NCBI GenBank assembly: GCA_905196835.1
Contig: CAJJWN010000001.1
Location: 62,001-126,000 of the forward strand
Reading direction: 5' to 3'
DNA: 64,000 nt
From: an uncultured Prevotella sp.
GTDB taxonomy: Bacteria; Bacteroidota; Bacteroidia; Bacteroidales; Bacteroidaceae
The position numbers and the translations under genes were made by a program. Below, in pieces: positions 26,037-35,468 of the stretch. The notes beneath the pieces are model-generated. The model saw only the letters and a list, made by a program, of their open reading frames with translations, was not told the DNA's origin and did no database searches. Position 1 is the stretch's first letter; every line of letters begins with the position of its first letter.

Positions 26037-28107
26037 CATTTGTTCCTTTTTTCTCTATGCGTATCCTCGCGTCTACGGCCACGATGTCGTCACCGTCGGC
26101 CAGCAGGGGGTTGATGTCCATCTCATTGATTTCGGTGGCGAAGCGCAGCAGAGTTGACAGGCGCACTATTATCTCGGCGTATTTGCGCTCGTTGACACCC
26201 GCCTGTCCGCGCGTACCTTTTATTATCTTGTACGCCCGGAGCGAGTGTATCATCGACTTGGCTTCGGCGTATGACAGCGGAGCGAGGCCGCTCGACACGT
26301 CTTTAAGCACCTCGACGAATATTCCCCCGAGGCCGCACAGCACTATGTGGCCGAACCTTGGCTCGTATTTCGCGCCTATAAAGAGCTCGCGCCCCTTCAA
26401 CATCTTCTGCACCATGACGCCCGTGGCTCCATCAATCTGCATCATCCGGTCGAACTCAAGCTCCAAGTGCTTTGCCGTGCGGATGTTAAGTGCCACTCCG
26501 CCAACGTCGCTTTTGTGTACCGGACCTACCACCTTAGCCACCACCGGGTAGCCCGTCTTGTCGGCGAAGGCCGTCAGCTCGGCCTTGTCGGCGCTTACTT
26601 TCTCGGTCACCATAGGTATTCCTGCGCACGACAGCAGTTCGCGCACCTTGTCGGGAGATATGTATCCGCTCTCGCCGATGCTTCCGATGACGTCGCGTAT
26701 GCGTGGAACGTCAACCCCGGCAAGCTCCACTCCGCTATCCGCAGGTTGCGGAGTCTTCATCACGCGGACAAGAGACGTGGCGAGGGTAACCTCGTCGCTG
26801 AAGTTGACATGCCCCTTTTTAAGGAACTCCGCCACCTCCGGGCCGGCCGTGTTGAGGCACGGCAGTATGGGGAAGATTGGCTTCTTGCATTCCAATATTT
26901 TCTTGTGCAGCACGTCGTAAGCCTCGTACAGCTGTACAAGTCCGGGCGTACCGAAGATTACGAAGATGGCGTCGATGTCATGGAAGCGGTGCTCGCAGTA
27001 GTCGATGGCGAGCGCAAGGTGCTCCGGCGTGCCAGTGGCGAGGATGTCGATGGGGTTAGACACTGACGAGCCGGGGAAGAGTTTTGACTTCAGTTCGTCG
27101 GCGTCGGCCCCTTCAATCTTGGGCACGTTCAGTCCGCCTTTCGACAGGGCGTCGGTCAGCATCACGCCAGGGCCGCCGGCATGTGTTACGATTGCGAGGT
27201 TGCGTCCCGTTAAACGGGGCAGCGTGAAGATGCATCCCACGGTGGTAAGCTCCTCCCGTGAGAAGCAGCGCACTATGCCGGCTTTCCTGAACAGGGCCTC
27301 CACGGCGGAGTCGCTGCTGGCTATCGCGCCTGTGTGTGACGACGCGGCGCGGCTTCCGCTCTCGCTGCTGCCCGCCTTGATTGCGGCTATGCGGCATCCC
27401 TTGCGTATGAGCGAGCCTGCGTGAAGCAGCAGTTTGTCGGGGTCGTTGATGTTTTCGATGTAGAGAAGCTTGATGTGCGAGTCGCGCTCGGGGTCAAAGT
27501 TCTCGTCCATGTATTGCAATACGTCCTCTATGCCGATTTGCTTTCCGTTGCCCGTACTCCACACGGAGTTGAACGGCAGGCCCTTGATTACGGCTGACTC
27601 GAGTATGAACACGGCCGTGGCACCGCTTCCGCTGATGAAGTCAACGCCCTTTTCGTGCAGTGTGGGGATGGGTTTTGTGAAGACGCTGTGGTGCCATGCG
27701 TTCATCAGTCCGATGCAGTTGGGGCCGATGAGAGCCGCCCCGTACTTTTCGCATGTTGCCAGTATGCGCTGTTCAAGCTCAGCTCCGGCCTTGGTCTCCT
27801 CGCCAAATCCCGCCGAGATTATTATGAAAGCCTTGACGCCTTTCTCGGCGGCAAGCACTTCAACGTTGTCCGGGCACATCGGCGCGGGTATTACGAGCAC
27901 GGCCAGGTCGGTAGGCGGCAGCTCGTGTATGTCGTGGAACACTTTGATGCCTTGCACCTCGTCTTCCTTCGGGTTGACTATTCTCAGCGTGCCTTTGTAG
28001 CCTCCGCTTATCAGATTGCGCACCAGTGCGCCGCCCGGTTTGTGCACGTTGTTCGAGCCGCCCACTACCACGATGCTTTCAGGGCGTAACAGTTGTCGGT
28101 TAATCAT
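26029..28107 (-). CDS. ADP-forming acyl-CoA (acetyl-CoA) synthetase, fused subunits
   Basis: 692 residues from the ATG at 28107; the longer upstream frame is rejected because CoA-binding similarity starts at LLRPESIVVVGGSNN. Order: CoA-binding Rossmann domain, succinyl-CoA ligase-like domains with the phospho-His region SSHTGAIASSD, then a C-terminal ATP-grasp domain (YPVVAKVVGPVHKSDVGGVALNI, INEMDINPLLA). It interconverts acyl-CoA plus ADP plus phosphate with acid plus CoA plus ATP, giving ATP from fermentation end products such as acetate. It follows the peroxiredoxin by 35 bases on the same strand. Acyl specificity cannot be read. Confidence 0.9.
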   Translation of the reverse strand: MINRQLLRPESIVVVGGSNNVHKPGGALVRNLISGGYKGTLRIVNPKEDEVQGIKVFHDIHELPPTDLAVLVIPAPMCPDNVEVLAAEKGVKAFIIISAGFGEETKAGAELEQRILATCEKYGAALIGPNCIGLMNAWHHSVFTKPIPTLHEKGVDFISGSGATAVFILESAVIKGLPFNSVWSTGNGKQIGIEDVLQYMDENFDPERDSHIKLLYIENINDPDKLLLHAGSLIRKGCRIAAIKAGSSESGSRAASSHTGAIASSDSAVEALFRKAGIVRCFSREELTTVGCIFTLPRLTGRNLAIVTHAGGPGVMLTDALSKGGLNVPKIEGADADELKSKLFPGSSVSNPIDILATGTPEHLALAIDYCEHRFHDIDAIFVIFGTPGLVQLYEAYDVLHKKILECKKPIFPILPCLNTAGPEVAEFLKKGHVNFSDEVTLATSLVRVMKTPQPADSGVELAGVDVPRIRDVIGSIGESGYISPDKVRELLSCAGIPMVTEKVSADKAELTAFADKTGYPVVAKVVGPVHKSDVGGVALNIRTAKHLELEFDRMMQIDGATGVMVQKMLKGRELFIGAKYEPRFGHIVLCGLGGIFVEVLKDVSSGLAPLSYAEAKSMIHSLRAYKIIKGTRGQAGVNERKYAEIIVRLSTLLRFATEINEMDINPLLADGDDIVAVDARIRIEKKGTNVS

Positions 28108-28142
28108 AGCATTATGCTTTATGGTTTGGTATGTCGTCGGGA

Positions 28143-28598
28143 CTATTTCCCGCCCAGTATCTGTGCGGCATGTTCCTTCACTTTCACCTCCTTCGGGGTG
28201 ATGATGCGCTCTATGAGGCCGTCTTCGCCGATGATGAACGTTGTGCGCATCGTGCCCATGTACGTGCGCCCGTACATCTTCTTCTCTCCCCACACGCCGA
28301 ATTTCTCGACGAGCGCCTTCTCCGTGTCGGCTATCAGGTGGAAGGGCAGCGAGTTCTTGGCTATGAACCGCCGGTGCTTGCCCTCGTCGTCAACGCTCAC
28401 TCCCACCACGTCGAAGCCCTGCCTGCGCAGTTCGTCGTAGTTGTCGCGCAGGTTGCAGGCCTCCGTTGTGCATCCCGAAGTCATGTCCTTTGGGTAGAAG
28501 TATAGTGCGAGCTTCCGGCCCTTGAAGTCGTCAAGCCTTATTTCGTTGCCGTTTTCGTCGCGTCCGAGCACGTCGGGCGCCTTGTCTCCTATGTTCAT
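28143..28598 (-). CDS. bcp: Thiol peroxidase / peroxiredoxin Bcp
   Basis: 151 residues from the ATG at 28598 (MNIGDKAPDVLG). It reduces hydroperoxides with electrons from thioredoxin. Seen: YFYPKDMTSGCTTEAC with the peroxidatic Cys and a resolving Cys five residues later, as in Escherichia coli Bcp, and the conserved TFIIGEDGLI. A TATATTTG -7 box lies 26 bases upstream, divergent from the EamA transporter promoter. Probably cotranscribed with the downstream acyl-CoA synthetase. Confidence 0.93.
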   Translation of the reverse strand: MNIGDKAPDVLGRDENGNEIRLDDFKGRKLALYFYPKDMTSGCTTEACNLRDNYDELRRQGFDVVGVSVDDEGKHRRFIAKNSLPFHLIADTEKALVEKFGVWGEKKMYGRTYMGTMRTTFIIGEDGLIERIITPKEVKVKEHAAQILGGK

Positions 28599-28623
28599 AG
28601 TAATAAGGTGTGTTTGTGTCATG

Positions 28624-28660
28624 CAAATATAGTCATTTCCGTTCAATTTGTGTAATTTTG
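28624..28660. promoter_or_regulatory. Divergent -7 boxes of bcp (-) and the EamA gene (+)
   Basis: Minus strand TATATTTG at 28624-28631 for bcp; plus strand TAATTTTG at about 28652-28659 for the transporter, 22 bases before its ATG. Confidence 0.65.
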
Positions 28661-28681
28661 CCGCGAAAACAATAAAAACTT

Positions 28682-29611
28682 ATGGAAAAGATTACTAACA
28701 ACCGTCCCCTCGTGGCGCATCTGTGCCTGTTTTTCGCCTGTGCGTTCTGGGGACTGATGGCGCCTCTTGGCAAAGACGCCATGACGCACGGATTTACGGG
28801 CTTGGAGATGGTGACGTTCCGCGTGGCCGGAGGTGCCGTGCTGTTCTGGCTAACGTCGCTGTTCACGCCCCGCGAGCATGTTCCGGCCAAGGATTTGATA
28901 ATGCTCATTGGCGCGGCCGTGCTCGGACTGGTTACCAACCAGTGCTGTTACACGATGGGCTTGAGCATCACTTCGCCCGTGAATGCAAGCATCGTTACCA
29001 CGTCGATGCCCATTTTCGCCATGCTGCTGGCGTTCTTCATACTCAAAGAACCGATTACGGCGAAGAAGGCCGGGGGCGTCGCCCTGGGCTGCGCCGGTGC
29101 CGTGATACTGATTGCCACGAGCGCGGCGGCGCAGAGCGCGAAGGTTGGCGACCTGCGCGGCGACCTGCTCTGCCTTGGCGCGCAGTTCTCGTTCGCGCTT
29201 TACCTGTCGCTCTTCAGCCGCCTCGTCCGCCGTTATTCGGTCATAACGGTCAACAAGTGGATGTTCACCTACGCCACGGCGTTAATCCTGCCGTTCACCT
29301 TCGGCGACGTGGCTTCAATCCATTATGCCGCCATACCGCTGCGCACGTGGTTGGAGACGGGCTTCGTCGTCGTGTTCGGCACGTACGTCAGCTACATCCT
29401 GATGATGGTAGGTCAGCACACGTTGAGGCCCACCGTGGTTAGCATATATAATTATGTGCAGCCCGTAGTGTCGGTTACGGTCAGCGTGCTGACGGGCATC
29501 GGCGTGTTCAAGCCCGCCCAGGGCGCGGCCGTCTTGCTTGTATGCGTGGGCGTATGGCTCGTTACCAAGTCGAAGTCGAGGCGCGACATGGAGCAGGCCT
29601 CGCGGCGTTGA
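28682..29611 (+). CDS. EamA/DMT-family transporter
   Basis: 309 residues with ten predicted transmembrane helices in two EamA repeats (first starting LFFACAFWGLMAPLGKDA, second at LGAQFSFALYLSLF). These inner-membrane carriers export or import metabolites such as amino acids or nucleotides; the substrate cannot be read. Single-gene transcript: its own -7 box upstream and a strong terminator 32 bases after the stop. Confidence 0.9.
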   Translation: MEKITNNRPLVAHLCLFFACAFWGLMAPLGKDAMTHGFTGLEMVTFRVAGGAVLFWLTSLFTPREHVPAKDLIMLIGAAVLGLVTNQCCYTMGLSITSPVNASIVTTSMPIFAMLLAFFILKEPITAKKAGGVALGCAGAVILIATSAAAQSAKVGDLRGDLLCLGAQFSFALYLSLFSRLVRRYSVITVNKWMFTYATALILPFTFGDVASIHYAAIPLRTWLETGFVVVFGTYVSYILMMVGQHTLRPTVVSIYNYVQPVVSVTVSVLTGIGVFKPAQGAAVLLVCVGVWLVTKSKSRRDMEQASRR

Positions 29612-29642
29612 CGGCGTTAAGCTGCGGCATGACAAAAAGGCG

Positions 29643-29682
29643 GAAGCGGCAGACTGCTATGCGGTCTGCCGCTTCTGTTTTT
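29643..29682 (+). terminator. Terminator of the EamA transporter gene
   Basis: GAAGCGGCAGAC / GTCTGCCGCTTC stem, 9-base loop, then TGTTTTT. Confidence 0.88.
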
Positions 29683-29707
29683 GCTGCCGGCAAGTTGCGG
29701 CTTTCTC

Positions 29708-29807
29708 AAAGACCGTCTTTCGTCTTCCAAAAGGCCGTCTTTCGCACGCTAAAAGGCCACCTTTTGCAGGGCGAAAGACGGCCTTTTGGCAAGTGGCTGA
29801 TTATCAA
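29708..29807. repeat. REP-like array copy 4
   Basis: Modules AAAGACCGTCTTTCG, AAAAGGCCGTCTTTCG, AAAAGGCCACCTTTTG and AAAGACGGCCTTTTG, ending in CTGATTATCAA. Confidence 0.82.
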
Positions 29808-29845
29808 TGAGTTGCAGACCGGCTGTTTCTTGTTGTTTTATATAA

Positions 29846-29905
29846 GACATTTTGTCGTGCGGTTAAGACAAAATGTCAGTTTAAATACACAGGCACGCAT
29901 TTTGA
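29846..29905 (+). promoter_or_regulatory. Sigma-54-like promoter and GACA/TGTC palindrome of clpB
   Basis: GACATTTTGTC (29846-29856) and GACAAAATGTC (29867-29877) form a perfect 11-bp inverted repeat. Thirteen bases later AGGCAC-GCATT-TTGA (29891-29905) has the -24 GGCAC and -12 TTG spacing of sigma-54 promoters, as upstream of dnaK. An AAAGGAG ribosome site precedes the ATG at 29965. Confidence 0.6.
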
Positions 29906-29964
29906 ACTGACGGTTTACGGATAACGCAAACCACACAATCAGGATAAAGAAAGGAGAACAAAAT

Positions 29965-32553
29965 ATGACATTCGACAAGTTTACAATCAAGGCGCAGGAG
30001 GCCGTCCAGGAGGCGGTCAACACCGCGCAGCGCGGCGGCCAACAGGCCATCGAGCCGGTACACCTGCTGAAGGGCGTCATGGCGAAGGCCAAGGACGTGG
30101 CCAACTTCATCTTCCAGAAGCTCGGCGTGAACGCCATGCAGGTGGAGAACGTGCTCGAGCGCGAAATCGGCCGGTTGCCCCGCGTGCAGGGCGGGCAGCC
30201 TTATTTGAGCAACGAAAGCAACGAAGTGCTGCAACGCGCGACCGACATTTCGGCCAAGATGGGCGACGAGTTCGTTTCCGTTGAGCCGCTTTTGCTGGCA
30301 TTGCTTACGGTCAACTCTACCGCGTCGCGCATACTCAAGGACGCCGGATGCACGGAGAAGGAGATGCGCGCGGCCATCAACGAGCTGCGCCAAGGGCAGA
30401 AAGTGCAGTCGCAATCGGCCGACGACAACTATCAAAGTCTTGCTAAGTATGCCAAGAATTTGGTTGAAGAGGCGCGCCAGGGCAAGCTCGACCCCGTCAT
30501 CGGACGTGACGACGAGATACGCCGCGTGCTGCAAATCCTCTCGCGACGGACTAAGAACAACCCTATACTTATAGGTGAGCCGGGTACGGGTAAGACGGCC
30601 ATCGTCGAGGGACTGGCCGAGCGTATAGTGCGCGGCGACGTACCCGAGAACCTGAAAGACAAGCAGCTGTACTCTCTCGACATGGGTGCGCTCGTGGCCG
30701 GAGCCAAGTACAAGGGCGAGTTTGAGGAGCGTCTGAAAAGCGTAATCAAGGAAGTTACCAACTCCGAGGGTCGCATCATCCTCTTCATCGACGAAATACA
30801 CACCCTCGTCGGGGCAGGTGGCGGCGAGGGAGCGATGGACGCCGCCAACATACTGAAGCCTGCACTGGCGCGTGGCGAGCTGCGTTCAATCGGCGCGACG
30901 ACGCTCAACGAGTATCAGAAATACTTTGAGAAGGACAAGGCTTTGGAGCGTCGTTTCCAGACGGTGATGGTAGACGAGCCTGACGAACTTAGCGCAATAA
31001 GCATCCTCCGTGGCTTGAAGGAACGCTACGAGAACCACCACAAGGTGCGTATACAGGACGACGCGTGCATAGCCGCCGTCAAGTTGTCGGAGCGTTACAT
31101 ATCAGACCGCTTCCTGCCTGACAAGGCCATCGACCTGATGGACGAGGCCGCGGCCAAGCTCCGCATGGAACGTGACTCCGTGCCGGAGGAACTTGACGAA
31201 ATAACCCGCCGCCTGAAGCAGCTCGAAATAGAGCGCGAGGCTATCAAACGGGAGAACGACCAGCCAAAAATCGCACAGCTCGACAAGGACATTGCGGAGC
31301 TTCGCGACAAGGAAAAGGCGTTCCGCGCAAAGTGGGAAGGCGAGAAGGCGCTCGTCAACAAAATCCAGCAGGACAAGCAGCAAATGGAGCAACTGCGCTT
31401 CGAAGCCGAGCGTGCAGAGCGCGAAGGCAACTATGAGCGCGTGGCTGAAATACGTTACAGCAAGCTGAAACAGCTCGAAGACGACATCAAGAGCATACAG
31501 GCGCAGCTGCGCTCGACGCAGGACGGCAACGCCATGATACGCGAAGAGGTGACCGCGGACGACATCGCCGAGGTGGTAAGCCGCTGGACCGGCATACCCG
31601 TTACACGGATGATGCAGAGCGAGAAGGACAAGCTTTTGCATCTTGAAGAGGAGCTTCACAAGCGCGTCATCGGGCAAGACGAGGCCATAGAGGCCGTCAG
31701 CGACGCCGTAAGGCGCAGCCGCGCGGGCCTACAAGACCCAAAGAGGCCGATTGCGTCGTTTATCTTCCTCGGCACGACCGGTGTCGGAAAGACCGAGCTG
31801 GCGAAGGCCTTGGCCGAGTACCTGTTCAACGACGAGACGATGATGACACGTATCGACATGAGCGAATACCAAGAGAAGTTCAGCGTGTCGAGGCTCATCG
31901 GCGCGCCTCCGGGATACGTTGGCTACGACGAGGGCGGACAACTTACCGAGGCGGTAAGGCGCAAACCTTACTCCGTCGTGCTCTTCGACGAAATCGAGAA
32001 GGCGCATCCCGACGTGTTCAACATCCTCTTGCAGGTATTGGACGACGGCCGCCTGACCGACAACAAGGGGCGCACGGTGAACTTCAAGAACACCATCATC
32101 ATAATGACTTCAAACCTCGGAAGCCAGTACATACAGTCGGAGTTCGAGCACATAACCGCCGCCAACCGCGACGCTGTTATCGAGAAGACCAAGAAAACGG
32201 TGATGGAGATGCTGAAGAAAACCATCCGTCCGGAGTTCTTGAACCGTATCGACGAGACCATAATGTTCCTTCCGCTGACGCAGGAGCAAATCGCCGACGT
32301 TGTAAAGCTCCAGGTAAACGGCGTGAAGAAGATGCTGGAGCAGCAGGACGTGACGCTCGAAGTCACCCCGGCGGCCATCAGTTTCCTTGCATCTGCCGGC
32401 TTCGACCCCGAGTTCGGAGCGCGTCCCGTAAAGCGTGCCATACAGCGTTACATGCTCAACGACCTGAGCAAGCAGCTCCTTGGCGGCACGGTTGACAGGC
32501 AGAAGCCCATCGTCGTGGACGCAGGAGAGGGCGGACTGACGTTTAGGAACTGA
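29965..32553 (+). CDS. clpB: Disaggregase ClpB
   Basis: 862 residues, full length. Hexameric AAA+ chaperone that threads aggregated proteins together with DnaK. Seen: N-terminal Clp repeat domain ([13 protein letters not shown]), first Walker [10 protein letters not shown] with [12 protein letters not shown], the coiled-coil middle domain (~400-530), second Walker [35 protein letters not shown] and the C-terminal [22 protein letters not shown]. The middle domain and absence of a ClpP-binding loop separate it from ClpA/ClpC. It shares a promoter design with dnaK, 6.7 kb away. Confidence 0.98.
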   Translation: MTFDKFTIKAQEAVQEAVNTAQRGGQQAIEPVHLLKGVMAKAKDVANFIFQKLGVNAMQVENVLEREIGRLPRVQGGQPYLSNESNEVLQRATDISAKMGDEFVSVEPLLLALLTVNSTASRILKDAGCTEKEMRAAINELRQGQKVQSQSADDNYQSLAKYAKNLVEEARQGKLDPVIGRDDEIRRVLQILSRRTKNNPILIGEPGTGKTAIVEGLAERIVRGDVPENLKDKQLYSLDMGALVAGAKYKGEFEERLKSVIKEVTNSEGRIILFIDEIHTLVGAGGGEGAMDAANILKPALARGELRSIGATTLNEYQKYFEKDKALERRFQTVMVDEPDELSAISILRGLKERYENHHKVRIQDDACIAAVKLSERYISDRFLPDKAIDLMDEAAAKLRMERDSVPEELDEITRRLKQLEIEREAIKRENDQPKIAQLDKDIAELRDKEKAFRAKWEGEKALVNKIQQDKQQMEQLRFEAERAEREGNYERVAEIRYSKLKQLEDDIKSIQAQLRSTQDGNAMIREEVTADDIAEVVSRWTGIPVTRMMQSEKDKLLHLEEELHKRVIGQDEAIEAVSDAVRRSRAGLQDPKRPIASFIFLGTTGVGKTELAKALAEYLFNDETMMTRIDMSEYQEKFSVSRLIGAPPGYVGYDEGGQLTEAVRRKPYSVVLFDEIEKAHPDVFNILLQVLDDGRLTDNKGRTVNFKNTIIIMTSNLGSQYIQSEFEHITAANRDAVIEKTKKTVMEMLKKTIRPEFLNRIDETIMFLPLTQEQIADVVKLQVNGVKKMLEQQDVTLEVTPAAISFLASAGFDPEFGARPVKRAIQRYMLNDLSKQLLGGTVDRQKPIVVDAGEGGLTFRN

Positions 32554-32558
32554 TTTGA

Positions 32559-32657
32559 AGGTGAGAAAGTGAGAGGGTGAGAAGGTGAGAAATTTATGCT
32601 TTTGAAATATATTTGGCATGATTTCTCACCTTCTCACCCTCTCACCTTCTCACCTTT
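32559..32657. repeat. Tandem-oligomer hairpin c (GTGAGAA type)
   Basis: GGTGAGAAAGTGAGAGGG... arm pairs with CTCACCCTCTCACCTTCTC units over about 35 bases; apex ATGCTTTTG...GGCATG. It sits between the convergent clpB and DUF3667 genes, so it probably terminates both. Confidence 0.82.
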
Positions 32658-33619
32658 TAATTGTTTATCGCCGTCCACGCCACGCTTGCCCCCATCCATC
32701 CTACCAGCAGCAGGAGCAGCAGGATCCACCAGCCGATGAGCACTTTCAGGGTGTACCATGCCGTGCGCAGCAGACCGAAGCCGTACAGTTGCTTGTAGTC
32801 ATAGAGCAAAACGAGCAGCAAGAGCCACGTTGGCATGACGTACATGTTGTCAATCCACCGGCTGCCTTGGGTGGCGACGATGCACACTATCGACACCATC
32901 ATAAGCTGGCTGGCGATGAGTATTTGTGCGAAAAAGCACTCGGTGAGGTTCATCTTCGGGCGCAATGGCGACCGGCGGAACACGCGCATGGTAATCAAGG
33001 CGAAGAGGCAGTGGCTTAAGATAAGTTCTATCGCCTGGTTTTGACGGAAAAAGTCGGTAACGTTGTTGAACGCATCGGTAAAGTTATTAATCCCCTCCAG
33101 CACGTATTGTTTGGCCGGATAGGCCCCTTCGCCTTCGGGAATGTCGGCCTTATGCTCGGTCAGACGCGATGCGGCGTCGGCATAAATCTCGTCCATCGCA
33201 CCCGGGGCGACAACGTGCTGCGTTACAACAAACGCCGCCGTGACGAGGAAGAGCATCTTGACGGGAGGGAAATATGGTGCCTGGCGGCCGTCGAGATAGT
33301 CGCCAATCATGTGACCCGGGCGGTAAACGAGGTGCCAGAGCGTGCGCGGCAGACTGCGGTTGCCCAGTCCCCACACCTCCAAAGTCTTGCTCAATGCGTG
33401 GCGGAGGGTGAAGCGCGACACCGTGGCCGACTGTCCGCAGCGCGGGCAGAAGTTGCCGGTGAAGGCCGTGCGGCAGTTAAGGCATACGTGGCTGTCGGCC
33501 GAGAGCGGCTGCGGCGTCACTCCTTTGCGCTGCCATGCGGCGAAGCGCGAGGCTTGGACGCGCACCGTTCGCCATGCCGCCAAGGCCTTTTCTCTTATCG
33601 TTTTGAAAGGATTTTGCAT
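32657..33619 (-). CDS. DUF3667 membrane protein with zinc ribbon
   Basis: 320 residues from the ATG at 33619. A CLNCRTAFTGNFCPRCGQ zinc ribbon near 45-65 is followed by the DUF3667 block (FTLRHALSKTLEVWGLGNRSLPRTL, LVYRPGHMIGDYLDGRQAPYFPPVKMLF) and about five transmembrane segments. Function of the family is unknown; it is widespread in Bacteroidetes. Two -7 boxes lie upstream on its strand, TATCTTTG at 33632-33639 and TAACTTTG at 33654-33661; the second gives a more normal leader. It converges with clpB. Confidence 0.88.
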   Translation of the reverse strand: MQNPFKTIREKALAAWRTVRVQASRFAAWQRKGVTPQPLSADSHVCLNCRTAFTGNFCPRCGQSATVSRFTLRHALSKTLEVWGLGNRSLPRTLWHLVYRPGHMIGDYLDGRQAPYFPPVKMLFLVTAAFVVTQHVVAPGAMDEIYADAASRLTEHKADIPEGEGAYPAKQYVLEGINNFTDAFNNVTDFFRQNQAIELILSHCLFALITMRVFRRSPLRPKMNLTECFFAQILIASQLMMVSIVCIVATQGSRWIDNMYVMPTWLLLLVLLYDYKQLYGFGLLRTAWYTLKVLIGWWILLLLLLVGWMGASVAWTAINN

Positions 33620-33943
33620 GTCGTAAGATACCAAAGATATGTAATAACGCCTGCAAAGTTACAAAATAAAAAAATGCCCTGTCATCCCGACAGAGCAGAT
33701 TTTTTCACTTTTTGAATGTCTTAGTCTTTAGTATCAATGTAGCATGTAATTCTGAAAATCTCTTCGTTACGTGCGCAAAAGTAGGTGAAAAAATTGACCT
33801 ATGTCAAAAACTTGTGGTTTTTATTCAAAAAACTTACGTAAACGTTTACGGCAAACGGCCATGCACGGGCAGGCTTTATGGCTTGTGGCAGTCGCGCTCC
33901 GTAGCCACGGCAGGGTAGGGGCGGGCGTTTGAAATGGGGTCAT

Positions 33944-34228
33944 CCGCAAATCTGTTGGATGTATGTGTACGTCAACTCTCGTCCCCGAAGGGGGCGAATT
34001 ATGCTTAACCGCATGTGTAGTGACCGTAGGGAACGGAACTTGCGGTAAGCCGAAAGCAATTCAAACGTCCCCGAAGGGGGCGAACAACAAGCAGCTATTC
34101 GCCCTCTTCGAGGACGAAGTTATTGGCACATACATACCGCAAGTTCCGCTTCGCTACACATGCGGTTAAGCATAGTTGGACGTCTTCGACGCCCTACTGT
34201 GCTTTGTTGCCATCCAACAGATTTGCGG
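33944..34228. repeat. 285-base palindromic element (MITE-like)
   Basis: Perfect 18-bp terminal inverted repeats (CCGCAAATCTGTTGGATG, 33944-33961 and 34211-34228), inner perfect 21-bp arms (34000-34020 and 34154-34174) and further pairs such as GGAACTTGCGGTA / TACCGCAAGTTCC. GTCCCCGAAGGGGGCGAA occurs twice as a direct repeat. No protein is encoded. The terminal motif CCGCAAATCTGTTGG recurs at 23391. The gap 33620-33943 otherwise holds only the DUF3667 promoter. Confidence 0.8.
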
Positions 34229-34339
34229 GTGAATCCTAAAAGGCGGCAAATTGCATTGCAAAAGGCCGTGTTTTGCACGCTGAAAGGCCGTCTTTTGGAA
34301 GGTAAAAGGCGGCATATTGGCAAGTGCCTGACTGTCAGG
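34225..34339. repeat. REP-like array copy 5
   Basis: Begins GCGGGTGAATCC, directly continuing from the end of the palindromic element, and ends in CTGACTGTCAG. Confidence 0.8.
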
Positions 34340-34396
34340 CGTTTATCGAAAGGCTGGCTGAGGGCTTGCGCCGCGCCGTTTTTTAACGCTTTTTAT

Positions 34397-34427
34397 TTTG
34401 CGTTTCACCCTACTTTCTGTATATTTG
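34397..34427 (+). promoter_or_regulatory. Consensus promoter of the ATPase / DUF4435 pair
   Basis: TTTG (34397-34400), exactly 19 bases, TATATTTG (34420-34427). The predicted start of transcription (about 34433) rules out the ATG at 34429 as start codon. Confidence 0.8.
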
Positions 34428-34464
34428 CATGAGAATAACCAACTTTAAATCTACCGTAATCGCC

Positions 34465-35286
34465 ATGCAGAAATACGCCGACTACATATCAAGCGTCGAG
34501 ATAGAGTCGCTCTGGAGCGGCCGCCATCACGTCACATGGCAGCTGGACAGGCGCGTCAACATACTAAGCGGCATCAACGGCGTGGGCAAGAGTACCATAC
34601 TGAACAAGCTCGTGCGCAGCATAGGGCCGCAGGGAGACATAACCTCACATCTGCTCAAAGGCGTGCACATAACGCCCAGTCCGGCCGACGCCAACTTCAT
34701 AAGGTATGACGTAATCCGCTCGTTCGACCGCCCGCTGCTCAACGCCGACATTCTGACCGAGGTGGGGGCGAACCTCGTTACCGAGCTTGACTGGCAGCTG
34801 TTCAAGCTGCAGAGGAAGTTTCTCGACTATCAGGTGAACATCGGCAACCGCATAATCTCCGTGCTGCAAAGCGGTGCGGGCGACGCCGCCGAGCAGGCGC
34901 AGCTAATCAGTGCGCCAAAAAAGAAGTTCCAGGACATGATTGACGACCTCTTCTCGTACACCGGCAAGACTATCGTGCGCTCGGAGAACGAAATCCGTTT
35001 CTCGCAAATCGGCGAGACGCTGTACCCCTACCAGCTGTCGAGCGGCGAGAAGCAGATGCTGGCCATACTGCTGACGGTGCTCATCGAGGACATGCAGCCT
35101 TACGTCCTGTTCATGGACGAGCCGGAGGTGAGCCTGCACGTAGACTGGCAGAAGAGGCTAATCGACCTCGTGCTCGAGCTTAACCCGAACGTGCAAATCA
35201 TACTGACTACCCACTCTCCGGCCGTGGTTATGAACGGATGGCTCGACCATATAACCGAGGTGAGCGACATAACGGTGGATAATTGA
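34465..35286 (+). CDS. AAA ATPase of a PARIS-like ATPase/DUF4435 pair
   Basis: 273 residues from the ATG at 34465; the frame opens at 34429, but that ATG would lie before the transcript start. RecF-like ABC ATPase: VNILSGINGVGKSTILNKL (Walker A), signature YQLSSGEKQMLAILL, Walker B YVLFMDEPEVSLHVDWQ and switch His in ILTTHSPAVVM. In PARIS anti-phage systems an ATPase of this class (AriA) holds a DUF4435 TOPRIM nuclease (AriB). This ATPase is shorter than typical AriA and has backbone-like GC-rich composition, so the pair may be a resident relative and not a recent island. Confidence 0.83.
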   Translation: MQKYADYISSVEIESLWSGRHHVTWQLDRRVNILSGINGVGKSTILNKLVRSIGPQGDITSHLLKGVHITPSPADANFIRYDVIRSFDRPLLNADILTEVGANLVTELDWQLFKLQRKFLDYQVNIGNRIISVLQSGAGDAAEQAQLISAPKKKFQDMIDDLFSYTGKTIVRSENEIRFSQIGETLYPYQLSSGEKQMLAILLTVLIEDMQPYVLFMDEPEVSLHVDWQKRLIDLVLELNPNVQIILTTHSPAVVMNGWLDHITEVSDITVDN

Positions 35287-35468
35287 GAATTAAGAGTGAA
35301 GAATTAAAAATTAAGAAAACGTGCTTTGTCGGATAATCACCTACTTCATGTCCTCTTAACTTTTAATTCTTAATTCCCCGACGGCATATTTTCTTAACTC
35401 TTAATTCTTAACTCTTAATTACAAAAAGGTGTTTTTCTTAGCTCTTAACTCTTAATTCTTAACTCATC
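35281..35468. repeat. Tandem-oligomer hairpin d, double (TTAAGAA type)
   Basis: Left arm GAGAATTAAGAGTGAAG..., apex AAACGTGCTTTGTCGG, then three successive right-arm-like blocks of TTAACTCTTAATTC units. It separates the ATPase from DUF4435 and would be transcribed within that operon. Confidence 0.78.

Noticed and set aside
33963..34169. Short frames in the 34-kb palindromic element
   Set aside because: Arise from the inverted-repeat structure; no domain and mirrored on both strands.
34429..34464. Upstream ATG for the PARIS-like ATPase
   Set aside because: It lies only two bases past a perfect -7 box, before or at the expected transcription start.
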